Shown here piece by piece: positions 10,495-20,325 of a DNA stretch of 64,000 bases. Positions within the stretch are counted from its first letter, which is position 1; every line of letters begins with the position of its first letter. This stretch comes from Natronospira bacteriovora. Its GTDB lineage: Bacteria > Pseudomonadota > Gammaproteobacteria > Natronospirales > Natronospiraceae. The translations under genes and the position numbers were made by a program. The notes beneath the pieces were generated by a model that did no database searches, was not told where the DNA came from, and saw nothing but the letters and a program-made list of their open reading frames with translations. The stretch lies in contig NZ_JAVDDT010000004.1 of the NCBI RefSeq assembly GCF_030848495.1, positions 124,001 to 188,000 on the forward strand, read 5' to 3'.

Positions 10495-12066
10495 TTACAT
10501 CGGGGGATACGTATAACTCGACTGAACCCCCAACGGCAGCCCCGTCGCCAGGCCGATCAGCCAGTAGCCGATCAGGAAGGCCGTCCATATCACCAGGAAG
10601 ACGATGGAGTAGGGCAGCATCAGTGACACCAGGGTACCGATACCCGTTCCCTTCACGTAGCGCTGGCAATAGACCACCACCAGCGGGAAGTAGGGCAGCA
10701 GCGGGGTGATGATGTTGGAGACCGAATCACCCACACGATAGGCGGCCTGGGTCAGATCCGGCGAGAAGCCGATCTGCATCAGCATGGGCACGAAGATCGG
10801 TGCCAGCAGGGCCCACTTGGCCGAGGCCGAACCCATGAAGATGTTCAGGAAGGCCACCAGCACCACGATGCCCGCCAGGGTCACCGGGCCGGGCAGGGCC
10901 AGCATCTGCAGGAAGTTGCCGCCTTCCACTGCCAGCAGCACACCCAGGCCGGAACGGCCGAACTCGGCGATGAACAGGGCGCAGAAGAAGGCCATGACGA
11001 TGTAGTAGGCCATGCCTTCCATGGTCTTGCTCATGGCCTGGATCACTTGCCGGCTGTTCTTGAAGGTGCCGGCCACATAGCCATAGACCACGCCCGGGAT
11101 CAGGAAGAAGAGGAAGATCAGGGGCACGATGGACTGCATCAGCGGGGCATCGAAGGCCGCGATGTCCCCCTGCGGGTTGCGCATGGGCGAGTCCGCCGGA
11201 ATCACCGACAGGGTCAGCAGCACGGCACCCAGGAACATGACGCCAGTGGAGATCCAGAAGGCCGTGCGGTCACGGCTATTGATCTCCTCGATCACCGGCA
11301 TTTCATCCTGGTCGCCGTCGATCCGGGTGTTGGCCAGGCGCGGCTCGATCACCTTGTCGGTCAGGAACCAGCCCACTGCCACGATGACCAGACAGGAGGC
11401 GGAGGTGAAGGCCCAGTTGTTGAGCGGATTCAGCTGCAGTTCCGGATCGATGATCTGGGCGGCCGACTCGGTAAAGCCCATCAGCAGCGGATCAATCGCC
11501 GAGGGCACGAAGTTGGCGGAAAAGCCGCCCGACACCCCGGCAAAGGCCGCCGCGATCCCCGCCAGGGGATGGCGCCCGGCGGCATAGAAGATCACGCCAC
11601 CCAGGGGAATCACCACCACATAGCCGGCGTCCACGGCGGTATGGCTGACAATGGCCACCAGGATCAGCATGGGGGTCAGCAGCATCTTCGGGGTGGTGTT
11701 GAGCAGCAGCTTGATGGCGGTGTTGATGTAGCCGCTGCGCTCGGCCACGCCCACGCCCAGCATGGCCACCAGCACCACGCCCAGCGGGGCGAAGCCGGTG
11801 AAGGTGGTGACCATGTTGGACAGGAAGTGGGCGAATTCCGGGCCGGAGAGCAGGTTGTTTACCCGCACCGCATCGTCCGTACCCGGAATCTTCGTGGTGA
11901 ACTCGAAGAAGGAGAAGATCAGCGACAGGAACCAGACGATGATCAGCAGGGAAGCGAAAAGCATGGCCGGGTCGGGAAGCTTGTTGCCCACCCGCTCGAC
12001 CTTGTTGAGAATCCGGTCCATTAGCCCGCCATTGGCGGAACCGGTAACCTGTTGTGGCTCACTCAT
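10495..12066 (-). CDS. AbgT-family transporter
   Basis: This 523-residue polytopic inner-membrane protein belongs to the AbgT family, whose founders import p-aminobenzoyl-glutamate and some of whose members export sulfonamides. Its N-terminus (MSEPQQVTGSANGGLMDRIL) precedes a first membrane helix at about 37-57. Typical family segments are VLVAMLGVGVAERSGYI (about 95), SHTAVDAGYVVVIPLGG (about 140) and SASAKWALLAPIFVPML (about 425). Length fits the family. It is transcribed alone and divergently from the RND genes. Substrate cannot be decided from sequence. Confidence 0.9.
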   Translation of the reverse strand: MSEPQQVTGSANGGLMDRILNKVERVGNKLPDPAMLFASLLIIVWFLSLIFSFFEFTTKIPGTDDAVRVNNLLSGPEFAHFLSNMVTTFTGFAPLGVVLVAMLGVGVAERSGYINTAIKLLLNTTPKMLLTPMLILVAIVSHTAVDAGYVVVIPLGGVIFYAAGRHPLAGIAAAFAGVSGGFSANFVPSAIDPLLMGFTESAAQIIDPELQLNPLNNWAFTSASCLVIVAVGWFLTDKVIEPRLANTRIDGDQDEMPVIEEINSRDRTAFWISTGVMFLGAVLLTLSVIPADSPMRNPQGDIAAFDAPLMQSIVPLIFLFFLIPGVVYGYVAGTFKNSRQVIQAMSKTMEGMAYYIVMAFFCALFIAEFGRSGLGVLLAVEGGNFLQMLALPGPVTLAGIVVLVAFLNIFMGSASAKWALLAPIFVPMLMQIGFSPDLTQAAYRVGDSVSNIITPLLPYFPLVVVYCQRYVKGTGIGTLVSLMLPYSIVFLVIWTAFLIGYWLIGLATGLPLGVQSSYTYPPM

Positions 12067-12260
12067 GGGACACCTTCGTCAGGAAGTTTTGCGAATACCA
12101 AAGCGGGCAAGCATAGCAGCCCGCGCCGGGATGGGAAATTTCCGGCGGAACCCGGCCGGAACCGGACGGTCTCATTTCGAATGTGCCCGGCCCGGCAGAA
12201 GCGATTCGAAAGCCCCTCGTCCGGGGCCATGGACAGTCACCTCAGAACACGGGAAGGCCA

Positions 12261-13313
12261 ATGATCCGCACCGTCAGTGCCCTGATTCTCGTCGTCGCAC
12301 TCCTTTCAGCCTGCAGCAGTGAAAACAGTGGCAATGCCGGCCAGGGCGAAGGGGCCGAGCGCCAGACGCCCATTGCCGCCGTGGAGATCCATCCCCGTGA
12401 CCTGTCGCGCCAGGTGTCCCTCTCCGCCACGGTGGCGCCTCGCACCCGCATTCGCCTGGCCACCCGCGTGAGCGGGCGGGTGGAGGCAGTGGCCGTGGAG
12501 GAGGGAGATGCCGTGTCGGCCGGCCAATTGCTGGCCCAGCTGGATGTCTCCGAGGAACTGGCCGAACTGGAACGGGCGCGTGCGGGGGTTGAAGAGGCCG
12601 AGCTGGAGTATGAGCGCACCGCCCAGCTGCTGGAGCGGGGTGATGTGACCGAGGTGGAATACCAGCGTGCCCGAACCCAGCTGCGGCGGGCACGCAGTGA
12701 AGTACTGCTCTGGGAAACCCGCCGTGACTTCGGCAGCATCCGGGCCCCGCGGGATGCGGTGGTCGCGGCCCGTCACGTGGAGGTCGGTGAGGCGGTGAGC
12801 GGCCAGGATGCGCTGTTCGAGCTGGTGGATCTGAGTGAATTGGTGATGAACCTGGGTGTCTCGGAGCTCGATGTGGTGCATCTGCAGATCGGCCAGTCCG
12901 TGCCCGTTCGCCTGGATGCCATGCCCGGCAAGACGCTGGACGGGGAGATTCGACGGATCTTTCCCACCGCCGAGACCGGCAGCCGCCTGGTCACCGTGGA
13001 AGTGGCCCTGCCGGCGGACGCGGCCAGGCGTGGCGTTCGCCCCGGTTTCCTCGGGCGGGTGCGCATGGCCATAGACGAGCGACCGGACGTGCTTGCCGTG
13101 CCGGCCTCGGCCGTGGGCGAGGACGGCGACCAGCGTTATGTCTATGTGGTGCGGGATGATCGCCTGCAGCGTCGGGAAGTGCGAACCGGGGTCAGCCGGG
13201 GGAACTGGACCGAAGTGGAGGAAGGACTGCAGGAAGGCGATATCGTCCTGGCCACGAATCCCATTGACATGCGGGATGGCCAGGCCGTGCGGATCGTCGG
13301 CTGGCGGGGTTGA
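12261..13313 (+). CDS. RND efflux periplasmic adaptor (membrane fusion lipoprotein)
   Basis: This 350-residue protein is the periplasmic adaptor of a tripartite efflux pump. The signal peptide ends in a lipobox (LVVALLSACSS, Cys about 15). A lipoyl/barrel-sandwich half (RVSGRVEAVAVEEGD) follows, then a helical hairpin rich in Glu/Arg (about 95-160), a beta-barrel region and a membrane-proximal domain ending EEGLQEGDIVLATNPIDMRD. ATG 12261 was chosen because GGGAAGG is 10 bp upstream and the signal peptide begins there. It forms an operon with the permease 49 bp downstream. No outer-membrane TolC partner is encoded nearby. Confidence 0.9.
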   Translation: MIRTVSALILVVALLSACSSENSGNAGQGEGAERQTPIAAVEIHPRDLSRQVSLSATVAPRTRIRLATRVSGRVEAVAVEEGDAVSAGQLLAQLDVSEELAELERARAGVEEAELEYERTAQLLERGDVTEVEYQRARTQLRRARSEVLLWETRRDFGSIRAPRDAVVAARHVEVGEAVSGQDALFELVDLSELVMNLGVSELDVVHLQIGQSVPVRLDAMPGKTLDGEIRRIFPTAETGSRLVTVEVALPADAARRGVRPGFLGRVRMAIDERPDVLAVPASAVGEDGDQRYVYVVRDDRLQRREVRTGVSRGNWTEVEEGLQEGDIVLATNPIDMRDGQAVRIVGWRG

Positions 13314-13362
13314 GCCGTCACGGGAACACGTATCGCCGCAACGGTGACAGGCAGGTGAAGGA

Positions 13363-16300
13363 ATGAGTTACGAAACACTGGAGCGCAAAAGTGGCGAACG
13401 GCGGAGTCTGGCCAATGCGGCCATTCGCCGGCCGGTGGGAACCCTCGCCATCGCCGCGCTGGTCTTCGTGCTGGGCTCCTTCTTTCTTGATCGCCTGCCC
13501 ATCGATCTGCTGCCCACCATCGACAATCCCCTGATCCGTGTCACGGTCAACTATCCCGGGGTGGCGCCGGAAGTGATGGAGCAGCAGGTGACGCGGGTGC
13601 TGGAACGCAATCTGGCCTCCACCGAGAACCTGACACGCATTCACAGCCGTGCCTCGGAAGGTCGCACCAACGTCAACCTGGAATTCGAGCACGGCACCAA
13701 TCTGGATCTGGCCATTCAGGACGCTTCCCGCTACCTGGAGTTGGCCCGCACCCAGCTGCCCCAGGACATCGATCCGCCACGCCTCTATCGTTTCGATCCG
13801 GCCCAGGATCCGGTCTGGGAGGCCGGATTCAGCTCCACCGTGCGCAGTGAAACGGAAGTCCGTGACTGGGTGGAGCATCAGCTGGCCCCCCAGTTGCTGG
13901 CGATACACGGTGTCTCCGGGGTGGAAGCCGCCGGCGGTCAGGTGCGGGAGATGGAAGTGGTCGCGGACCAGGAGCGCCTGCGTTCCTACGGTCTGACCAT
14001 GCAGCATCTGGTGACCGCCCTCGAGGGCGAGAACGTGGATCTGGCCGGTGGCTGGGTCACCTCCGAGACCTTCGATGTCATGGCCAAGACCGACGGCCTG
14101 TTCACCTCGGCCGATGACATCCGCAACGTCCTCATCCAGCTCCCGGGCAGTGACCGGCGCATCCGCTTGTCCGAGGTGGCCGACGTCAATGACGGCTACC
14201 GCGAACAGCGCCTGTTCGTTCGTCTCAATGGCATCGAGGCGGCTCAGGTTTCGGTCTTCAAGATGCCGGCCGCCAACACCGTCGAAGTGGTGGATCAGGT
14301 CGTCGCCACCATGGACCGACTGCAACGCACGGGTTTCATTCCGGAGGACATCCGCTTCGAGACCACGCGGGATCCGACCTATTTCATTCGCGGCAGCATC
14401 ACTGCCGTGGGCACCGCCGCCCTGCTCGGGGGCGTGCTGGCCATGTTCATGGTGATGCTCTTTTTGGGCAGCCTGCGCAAGAGTTTTGTCATCGGCCTGT
14501 CCATTCCACTGGCCCTGATGGCGACCTTTGCCATGATGGGGGCCAGCGGCATGACTCTGAACATCATGAGCCTGGGTGGCCTGGCTCTGGGGGTGGGGCT
14601 GTTGCTGGACAATGGCATCGTCATGCTGGAGAACATCTATCGGCACCGGGAGAAACTGGGCAAGTCGCCGGACGATGCCGCCCACGATGGTTCCCGGGAA
14701 GTGGTCTCCGCCATCACCGCGGGCACCCTCACCAATCTGGCCGCGGTGCTGCCCTTCCTGCTGATCACCGGCATGGCCGCCATGATCTTCCGGGAACTGA
14801 TACTGACCATTTCCTTCGCCATCCTGGCCACGCTGGCGGCGGCCCTGACATTGATTCCCATGCTGGCGGCCCTGCTGGGCAAGATCCGCCATGAGTCCGG
14901 CTTTCACCGCAGTCGCCTGGTGACCGGCTTCAACCTCTTGATTGAATGGCTGCGGAATGGTTACCGCGACCTTTTGCCCGCCGTCCTTCGCGTGCGCTGG
15001 GCCGTCCTGGGAGCGGCGGCGCTGGCCCTGTTCGGCGCCAGCCATCTGGCCGGTCAGCTGGGCAATACCTTCCTGCCCCAGGTGGATGACGGCAACGTGG
15101 GTATTCGCATGGTGCTGCCGCCGGGTACCCCGCCCCAAGAGAACGATGAAGCCACGCGTCGGGTGGAAGAGGCCGTGCGGGAAATGCCTCATGTCGAGTC
15201 GGTCTTTACCCGAGTGGGCGGCCATCTCAGCGGTGGCGTGATTTCCGAGCGCCCCGGCACGGCGAACCTGTCCATCCAGCTGACCCCGGCCGTGGAGCGG
15301 GACATGAGTGCCGGTCGTTGGGTACGGGAAATGCAGCAGAGGGTGGATGCCCTGGACCTGCCGGGGGCACGCATTCACGTCCGCCCGCCCGCCATTCCGG
15401 GTCTGCGCTTTTCCTTTGCGGGCACGGATCTGTCCATTGGCTTGGTGGGTGAGGATCTGCGGGAACTGCGCACCCTGGCGCGGGATCTGGTGGCGCGGCT
15501 GGATGGCATTGAAGGGCTGGAAGGGGTCGAGGTGGGCCGGGAGGACCAGAGCCCGCTGCTTCGCATCCGAGTGGACCGGGAACGCGCCGCCGACCTGGGC
15601 CTGAACGTCTCGGAGGTGGGGCGGGCCGTGCGACAGGCCGTGGATGGTGCGGTACCCACCCGCTTCGTCACCGGCCAGACCGAATACGACGTGCGCGTAC
15701 GCCTGCCCCGGGAGTCCACCCGTGACCCGGAATCCCTGGGCGGCATGATTCTCTACCGTGACAATGGTCTCCCGGTTCTGCTGCGGGACGTGGCCAGCTT
15801 CGAACTGACCGAGGGCCCCGCCCATATCGAACGGGAAAACCAGAACCGCGTGGTGCGGGTCAATGGCGACATCAATACCGAGATCCGTGATATTGGCAGC
15901 GTCATGGCCGAGGTGGAGGCGCGCCTGGGTGACCTGGAACTCCCGGATCACGTCAGCATCCTCACCCGGGGCCAGTGGGAAACCATCCAGGACACCAACC
16001 GGGAGCTGATGACCGTGATCGTGCTGGCCATCTTCCTGGTCTTCGTGGTGCTTGCGGTGCAGTACGAACGCCTTTCCAATCCCCTGGTCATCCTCGCGGC
16101 GGCACCCCTTGCCCTGATTGGCGTGGTCGGCATCCTCTGGCTCACCGGCAATCCATTGTCCGCACCGGTCATGATCGGGGTGATCCTGCTCATCGGCGTT
16201 GTGGTCAACAATGCCATCCTGCTGGTGGAATACATCGAGATCGGCCGTCGGGATCAGGCCCTGCCCATCGAGGCGGCCATCGTGGAGGCGGGCGCGGTGC

Positions 16301-16524
16301 GCCTGCGGCCCATCCTCATGACCACCTCCACCACCGTATTGGGCATGACGCCCCTGGCCATCGGCCTCGGCGAGGGTGCCGAGATCATGCAGCCGCTGGC
16401 CCTGGCCGTCATTGGCGGCCTCCTCATGGCCATGTTGCTGACCCTGTTCGTGGTGCCCTGCCTGTACCACATCGTCAGCCGTTTCAGTGAACGCAGCAAA
16501 CAGCTATTGGTGGGCGAGCGTTGA
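13363..16524 (+). CDS. RND-type efflux permease
   Basis: This 1053-residue inner-membrane pump of the AcrB/MexB superfamily is driven by the proton gradient. It shows the expected duplication: N-terminal helix (ALVFVLGSFFLDRLP), porter domain, TM2-6 block (about 345-505), second porter domain, and a TM8-12 block ending near 1035. In TM4 the sequence is GVGLLLDNGIVMLENI, with one Asp where the AcrB type has Asp-Asp; the partner Lys of TM10 cannot be placed without alignment. ATG 13363 has AGGTGAAGG upstream. Substrate is unknown. Confidence 0.92.
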   Translation: MSYETLERKSGERRSLANAAIRRPVGTLAIAALVFVLGSFFLDRLPIDLLPTIDNPLIRVTVNYPGVAPEVMEQQVTRVLERNLASTENLTRIHSRASEGRTNVNLEFEHGTNLDLAIQDASRYLELARTQLPQDIDPPRLYRFDPAQDPVWEAGFSSTVRSETEVRDWVEHQLAPQLLAIHGVSGVEAAGGQVREMEVVADQERLRSYGLTMQHLVTALEGENVDLAGGWVTSETFDVMAKTDGLFTSADDIRNVLIQLPGSDRRIRLSEVADVNDGYREQRLFVRLNGIEAAQVSVFKMPAANTVEVVDQVVATMDRLQRTGFIPEDIRFETTRDPTYFIRGSITAVGTAALLGGVLAMFMVMLFLGSLRKSFVIGLSIPLALMATFAMMGASGMTLNIMSLGGLALGVGLLLDNGIVMLENIYRHREKLGKSPDDAAHDGSREVVSAITAGTLTNLAAVLPFLLITGMAAMIFRELILTISFAILATLAAALTLIPMLAALLGKIRHESGFHRSRLVTGFNLLIEWLRNGYRDLLPAVLRVRWAVLGAAALALFGASHLAGQLGNTFLPQVDDGNVGIRMVLPPGTPPQENDEATRRVEEAVREMPHVESVFTRVGGHLSGGVISERPGTANLSIQLTPAVERDMSAGRWVREMQQRVDALDLPGARIHVRPPAIPGLRFSFAGTDLSIGLVGEDLRELRTLARDLVARLDGIEGLEGVEVGREDQSPLLRIRVDRERAADLGLNVSEVGRAVRQAVDGAVPTRFVTGQTEYDVRVRLPRESTRDPESLGGMILYRDNGLPVLLRDVASFELTEGPAHIERENQNRVVRVNGDINTEIRDIGSVMAEVEARLGDLELPDHVSILTRGQWETIQDTNRELMTVIVLAIFLVFVVLAVQYERLSNPLVILAAAPLALIGVVGILWLTGNPLSAPVMIGVILLIGVVVNNAILLVEYIEIGRRDQALPIEAAIVEAGAVRLRPILMTTSTTVLGMTPLAIGLGEGAEIMQPLALAVIGGLLMAMLLTLFVVPCLYHIVSRFSERSKQLLVGER

Positions 16525-16610
16525 ACTCGACCGACCGTTTCAGCGCACACGATCATCCACCGCTTGTCTGCAATGGCGTGTCGTGAGCGCATTTCAAAGC
16601 GTGCTCATAA

Positions 16611-16643
16611 CCTGATTAAATCAGGGGCCTCTGATCTCAGAGG
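16611..16643. promoter_or_regulatory. Two adjacent perfect palindromes upstream of a small membrane gene
   Basis: CCTGATTAAATCAGG (16611-16625) and CCTCTGATCTCAGAGG (16628-16643) lie side by side, 36 bp before the small membrane protein at 16679. They could be regulator-binding sites or hairpins in the leader. No T tract follows, so they do not look like terminators. Confidence 0.4.
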
Positions 16644-16678
16644 TGCGTTAACTCGGGGAAAAGAAAGGGGGGGGAATC

Positions 16679-16954
16679 ATGTCTTCACTGCTGCTGCCCT
16701 TGTTTTGCGTACTCTTGCTGACCATCACCTATCCCTTGGCCCGGCGTGGTGATTTGACCGTTAACCGGCTGCTTCTGCTTTACGCGGAAACCTTCCTCGT
16801 GCTCAGTGTGGTGGCGGATTTTGTCGAGCCGCTTCTGACGGTGGAGATCTTTTCCGGGCTTGGCTATCACCTCTATTGGATGGCGACGCTGCCCGGGCTG
16901 AAATGGCTTGCCCTGACGTATCGTCGCCGGCGTCAGGCCACGGCGCAGGGCTGA
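16679..16954 (+). CDS. Small membrane protein, paralogue of the one at 9963
   Basis: This 91-residue protein starts MSSLLLPLFCVLLLT. The ATG 16679 follows a strong purine run (AAAGGGGGGGAATC). There are three hydrophobic stretches (about 2-18, 30-48, 60-80) and a basic C-terminus (TYRRRRQ). The segment GYHLYWMATLPGLKWLAL resembles IHLYWAAALPVL of the other small protein, in the same position relative to the C-terminus. Function unknown. Confidence 0.65.
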   Translation: MSSLLLPLFCVLLLTITYPLARRGDLTVNRLLLLYAETFLVLSVVADFVEPLLTVEIFSGLGYHLYWMATLPGLKWLALTYRRRRQATAQG

Positions 16955-17033
16955 TGCCGTGAAAAGCGGCAGTGGCAATATGGCCGCCGTTGATTAAACT
17001 GACGGGTCTGTGTTTTTCGCACTGGAGAGAGAC

Positions 17034-18014
17034 ATGCGCGCCACCTGGATTTTCTTCGCGCTGGCGGCCGCCACGCTGATTTTTGTCATGGTTCTGCGTC
17101 CGGGGCCCGGGCCGGCCATGGATGAGCGCCCTGACTCCCTGCCTCGGGGCGAGGCGGGACCGGTGGTGGCGGACGGCCGGGAGGCCCGACGCGAATCGCC
17201 CCGGCGGGTTCTTGATGAAGGCGACGGCCTGCGGACCGAGGCCGGAACCCGCCTGCAGGCCCAGGACGAGAATGAGCGCCCCGCCGGTGGCTATGACACG
17301 GTCGGTGCCGCCTTCCATGCCAGTGACGATTACCTCGCCTTCGTTGATGAGGTCATTGAGGCGGCGGACGGGGGCGATGCCGCCGCCCGCTACTACATTG
17401 GCCGGATCCTTGCCGAATGCCAGCTGGCGGTACGCCAGTTCGATGGCGAGTATCCCGACGAATACACCCTCTCCACCGCCATCCCAGACGACATGAACCC
17501 CCAGGTCAACGACCTCATGCAGCGCCAGGTGGCCCGCTGCCGGGGCTTTTTCGACGAGGACATGAGTCTTTACGGCGCCGCCGACGACTGGATGCGGGCG
17601 GCCGCCGAGGATGGCTACGGGCCGGCCGTCATGCGCCAGGGCATCAGCGACTACCGCATGTACCAGGCGGGACGGAGTGCCGATTTCGATCCCGACCAGC
17701 TGGTGCAGGTTCTGCGTGACCGAAATCCGGACACCCTTGCCTACGCCAGCCAGCTGAGCGCCATCCACGGCGACAGTCGTGCGGACGAGACCGCCTGGCT
17801 CATGCTGGCCTGTGAATATGGCCAGGACTGCTCCGCCAATTCCGACTGGGTCCAGGCCCTGTGTCTGCAGCAAGGCTGTCCGCCCAGCTTCGATGGTGCC
17901 GAGGACGCCCTCTCGGTGCTGCTGACGCCGGGCGAGCTGGAGCAGGCCCGGGACCGGATGGCGGAACTGGAGCGGGCCCTTGATGCCGGGGATTTCGACG
18001 GCCTGTTCCGCTGA
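17034..18014 (+). CDS. Membrane-anchored protein of unknown function
   Basis: This encodes about 326 residues from ATG 17034, chosen because GGAGAGAG lies just upstream and a signal anchor begins there (MRATWIFFALAAATLIFVMVL). After the membrane helix comes a charged, Arg/Glu-rich linker and then an alpha-helical periplasmic region with AEDGYGPAVMRQGISDYRM and AAARYYIGRI. These are weakly reminiscent of Sel1/TPR-like helical repeats. Four or more cysteines in the last 150 residues might form disulfides. I do not recognise the family. A terminator follows directly. Confidence 0.7.
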   Translation: MRATWIFFALAAATLIFVMVLRPGPGPAMDERPDSLPRGEAGPVVADGREARRESPRRVLDEGDGLRTEAGTRLQAQDENERPAGGYDTVGAAFHASDDYLAFVDEVIEAADGGDAAARYYIGRILAECQLAVRQFDGEYPDEYTLSTAIPDDMNPQVNDLMQRQVARCRGFFDEDMSLYGAADDWMRAAAEDGYGPAVMRQGISDYRMYQAGRSADFDPDQLVQVLRDRNPDTLAYASQLSAIHGDSRADETAWLMLACEYGQDCSANSDWVQALCLQQGCPPSFDGAEDALSVLLTPGELEQARDRMAELERALDAGDFDGLFR

Positions 18015-18050
18015 GGGGCTGTCGGCCTGCGGCCGGCGCCCCCCTTTTTT
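18015..18050 (+). terminator. Rho-independent terminator
   Basis: A two-part stem, GGGGC/GCCCC outside and GTCGGCC/GGCCGGC inside (18015-18042), is followed by CCTTTTTT. It starts directly at the stop codon of the preceding gene. Confidence 0.8.
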
Positions 18051-18100
18051 CGCGCCCCGGTGATGCTACTATCGGGCTTTTCCCCTGCAGGAGAATCACC

Positions 18101-20257
18101 GTGAAGTTGCGATATCTGATTGGCGTCGCTGCCCTGCCGCTGATGCTGGCAGCCTGTGGCGACAGCCCCGAACCGACTGAAACCGAGCGCGCCGAGCGCC
18201 AGGTCAGCGACAATCCGCTGCTGAGCGAAAGCGGCCTGCCCTACAACGCGCCTCCCTTTGACCGCATCGAGGCCGAGCATTTCGGCCCGGCACTGGAAAA
18301 GGGGATGGAAGAGCACATGGCCGAGATCGAGGCCATTGCCAACAACCCGGAACCGCCCAGCTTCGAGAACACCATCGTTGCCATGGAGCGTTCCGGTCAG
18401 ACGCTTTCCAGCGTCAGCCGCGTCTTCTTTGCCCTGGCCGGCAGCCACACCAATGAAGACATCCAGGCTACCCAGCGCGAGATGGCACCGAAACTGTCCG
18501 CCCACAGTGACGCCATCAATCTGAACCCCGAGCTGTTCAGCCGGGTGGATGCGCTGTATCAGCAGCGTGATGAGCTGGATCTGGATCCGGAATCCCATCG
18601 CCTGCTGGAGCGTTACCATCGTGATTTCGTTCGTTCCGGTGCCCGCCTGAGCGAAGAGCAGCAGGCCCGCCTGCGCGAGATCAACAGTCGCCTGGCCGAG
18701 CTGGGCACCCAGTTCAGCCAGAACGTGCTGGCGGAAGTGAATGACTCCGCCGTGGTGGTGGACAGCCGTGAAGAACTGGATGGTCTGTCCGACGCCCAGA
18801 TCGAGCGGGCGGCCAACGAGGCGAAGGATCGTGGCCTGGACGGCAAGTACGTCATCACCCTGCTCAACACCAGTGGTCAGCCGCCCCTGTCCTCACTCAC
18901 CAACCGTGAGGTACGTGAGCGGGTTCACACTGCCTCCCTGGATCGCGGCGCGCGGGGCAACGAGTACGACACCCGCGGGATCGTTTCCGAGACCCTGACC
19001 CTGCGGGCGGAACGCGCCAACATGCTGGGTTACGCCAATCACGCCGAGTTCATCCTGGAAGAGCAGACGGCGGGTTCCGTGGATGTGGTCAATGAACTGC
19101 TGGCCGACCTCAACCCCATTGCCATGCGCAATGCCCGGGAAGAAGCCGCGGACATTCAGGCCATCATCAATGCCACGGAAGACGAGCCCTTGGAGCTGGC
19201 CTCCTGGGACTGGGCCTTCTACGCCGAGAAGGTGCGTCAGGAGCGTTATGCCTTCGACAATTCGGAAGTGCGCCCCTATTTCGAGTTCGACAGCGTGATG
19301 GAGAACGGCGTCTTCTATTCCGCCGAGAAACTCTTTGGCATCACTTTCGAAGAACGCCATGACATCCCGGTCTATCATGACTCGGTGCGTGTCTATGAGG
19401 TCTTCGAGGAAGATGGCACCCCCCTGGGCCTGATGTACAGCGACATGTACTCCCGCGGTTCCAAGCGGGGCGGTGCCTGGATGAACTCCTATCAGATCCA
19501 GTCGGATCTGCTGGGCGGTCAGCCGGTGGTGGGCATTCATCTCAACGTCAGCCAGCCGCCGGAAGGTGAGCCCACCCTGCTGACCTGGGATGAAACCACC
19601 ACCCTGTTCCACGAATTCGGCCACGCCATTCATGGCCTGTTCTCGGATGTGCACTATCCGCGTTTCTCCGGCACCAGTGTTCCCCGTGACTTCGTGGAAT
19701 ACCCTTCCCAGGTCTATGAAATGTGGGCCAGCTGGCCGGAAGTGCTCGCCAACTACGCCCTGCATTACGAGACCGGCGAGCGCATCCCGGACGAGCTGCT
19801 GGAGAAGGTGCTGGATGCCCAGCAGTTCAACCAGGGCTTCCGCACGACCGAGTACCTGGCCGCTTCCACCATCGACCAGCGTCTGCACCAGTTGCCCATC
19901 GATGAGATTCCCGCCGCGGAAGACATCATGGACTTCGAGGCCCAGGTGCTGGCGGAATCGGGCATGGACTTCGACCCGGTACCCCCGCGTTACCGCACGC
20001 CCTATTTCTCCCACATCATGGGCGGCTATTCCGCCGGCTATTACTCCTATATCTGGAGTGAAGTGCTGGATGCGGACAGTGTGCTGTGGTTCAAGGAGAA
20101 TGATGGCCTGACCCGCGAGAACGGCCAGCACTTCCGTGACACCCTGTTGTCCCGGGGTGGCACCGCCGATGCCATGGATCTGTACATGGACTTCGCCGGC
20201 CGTCAGCCGGAAATCGAAGCCCTGCTGATCCGTCGTGGTTTGATCGACGACGAATAA
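18101..20257 (+). CDS. M3-family zinc oligopeptidase/dipeptidyl carboxypeptidase, lipoprotein
   Basis: This 718-residue metallopeptidase of the Dcp/oligopeptidase A type has the zinc motif HEFGHAIH (about residue 504) and the downstream glutamate in RDFVEYPSQVYEMWA. The active-site loop Tyr region PYFSHIMGGYSAGYYSYIW lies about 630-650. The N-terminus is a lipoprotein signal (LMLAACGD, Cys about 19), so unlike cytosolic OpdA it should be envelope-bound. It starts at GTG 18101 after CAGGAGAA. It is a single gene with a terminator behind it. Peptide recycling in the periplasm is the likely role. Confidence 0.92.
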   Translation: MKLRYLIGVAALPLMLAACGDSPEPTETERAERQVSDNPLLSESGLPYNAPPFDRIEAEHFGPALEKGMEEHMAEIEAIANNPEPPSFENTIVAMERSGQTLSSVSRVFFALAGSHTNEDIQATQREMAPKLSAHSDAINLNPELFSRVDALYQQRDELDLDPESHRLLERYHRDFVRSGARLSEEQQARLREINSRLAELGTQFSQNVLAEVNDSAVVVDSREELDGLSDAQIERAANEAKDRGLDGKYVITLLNTSGQPPLSSLTNREVRERVHTASLDRGARGNEYDTRGIVSETLTLRAERANMLGYANHAEFILEEQTAGSVDVVNELLADLNPIAMRNAREEAADIQAIINATEDEPLELASWDWAFYAEKVRQERYAFDNSEVRPYFEFDSVMENGVFYSAEKLFGITFEERHDIPVYHDSVRVYEVFEEDGTPLGLMYSDMYSRGSKRGGAWMNSYQIQSDLLGGQPVVGIHLNVSQPPEGEPTLLTWDETTTLFHEFGHAIHGLFSDVHYPRFSGTSVPRDFVEYPSQVYEMWASWPEVLANYALHYETGERIPDELLEKVLDAQQFNQGFRTTEYLAASTIDQRLHQLPIDEIPAAEDIMDFEAQVLAESGMDFDPVPPRYRTPYFSHIMGGYSAGYYSYIWSEVLDADSVLWFKENDGLTRENGQHFRDTLLSRGGTADAMDLYMDFAGRQPEIEALLIRRGLIDDE

Positions 20258-20282
20258 GCCTCAGGCCGCATGTTGTGAAAGA

Positions 20283-20308
20283 AGCCCCTCCTCTGGAGGG
20301 GCTTTTTT
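20283..20308 (+). terminator. Rho-independent terminator after the M3 peptidase
   Basis: AGCCCCTCC, a three-base loop and GGAGGGGCT (20283-20303) are followed by a T tract. Confidence 0.9.
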
Positions 20309-20325
20309 ACGCCGGCAGATTGGAC

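Noticed and set aside
13318-16470. Minus-strand 1050-codon open frame
   Set aside because: Shadow of the RND permease; no domain signals and His/Gln-rich composition.
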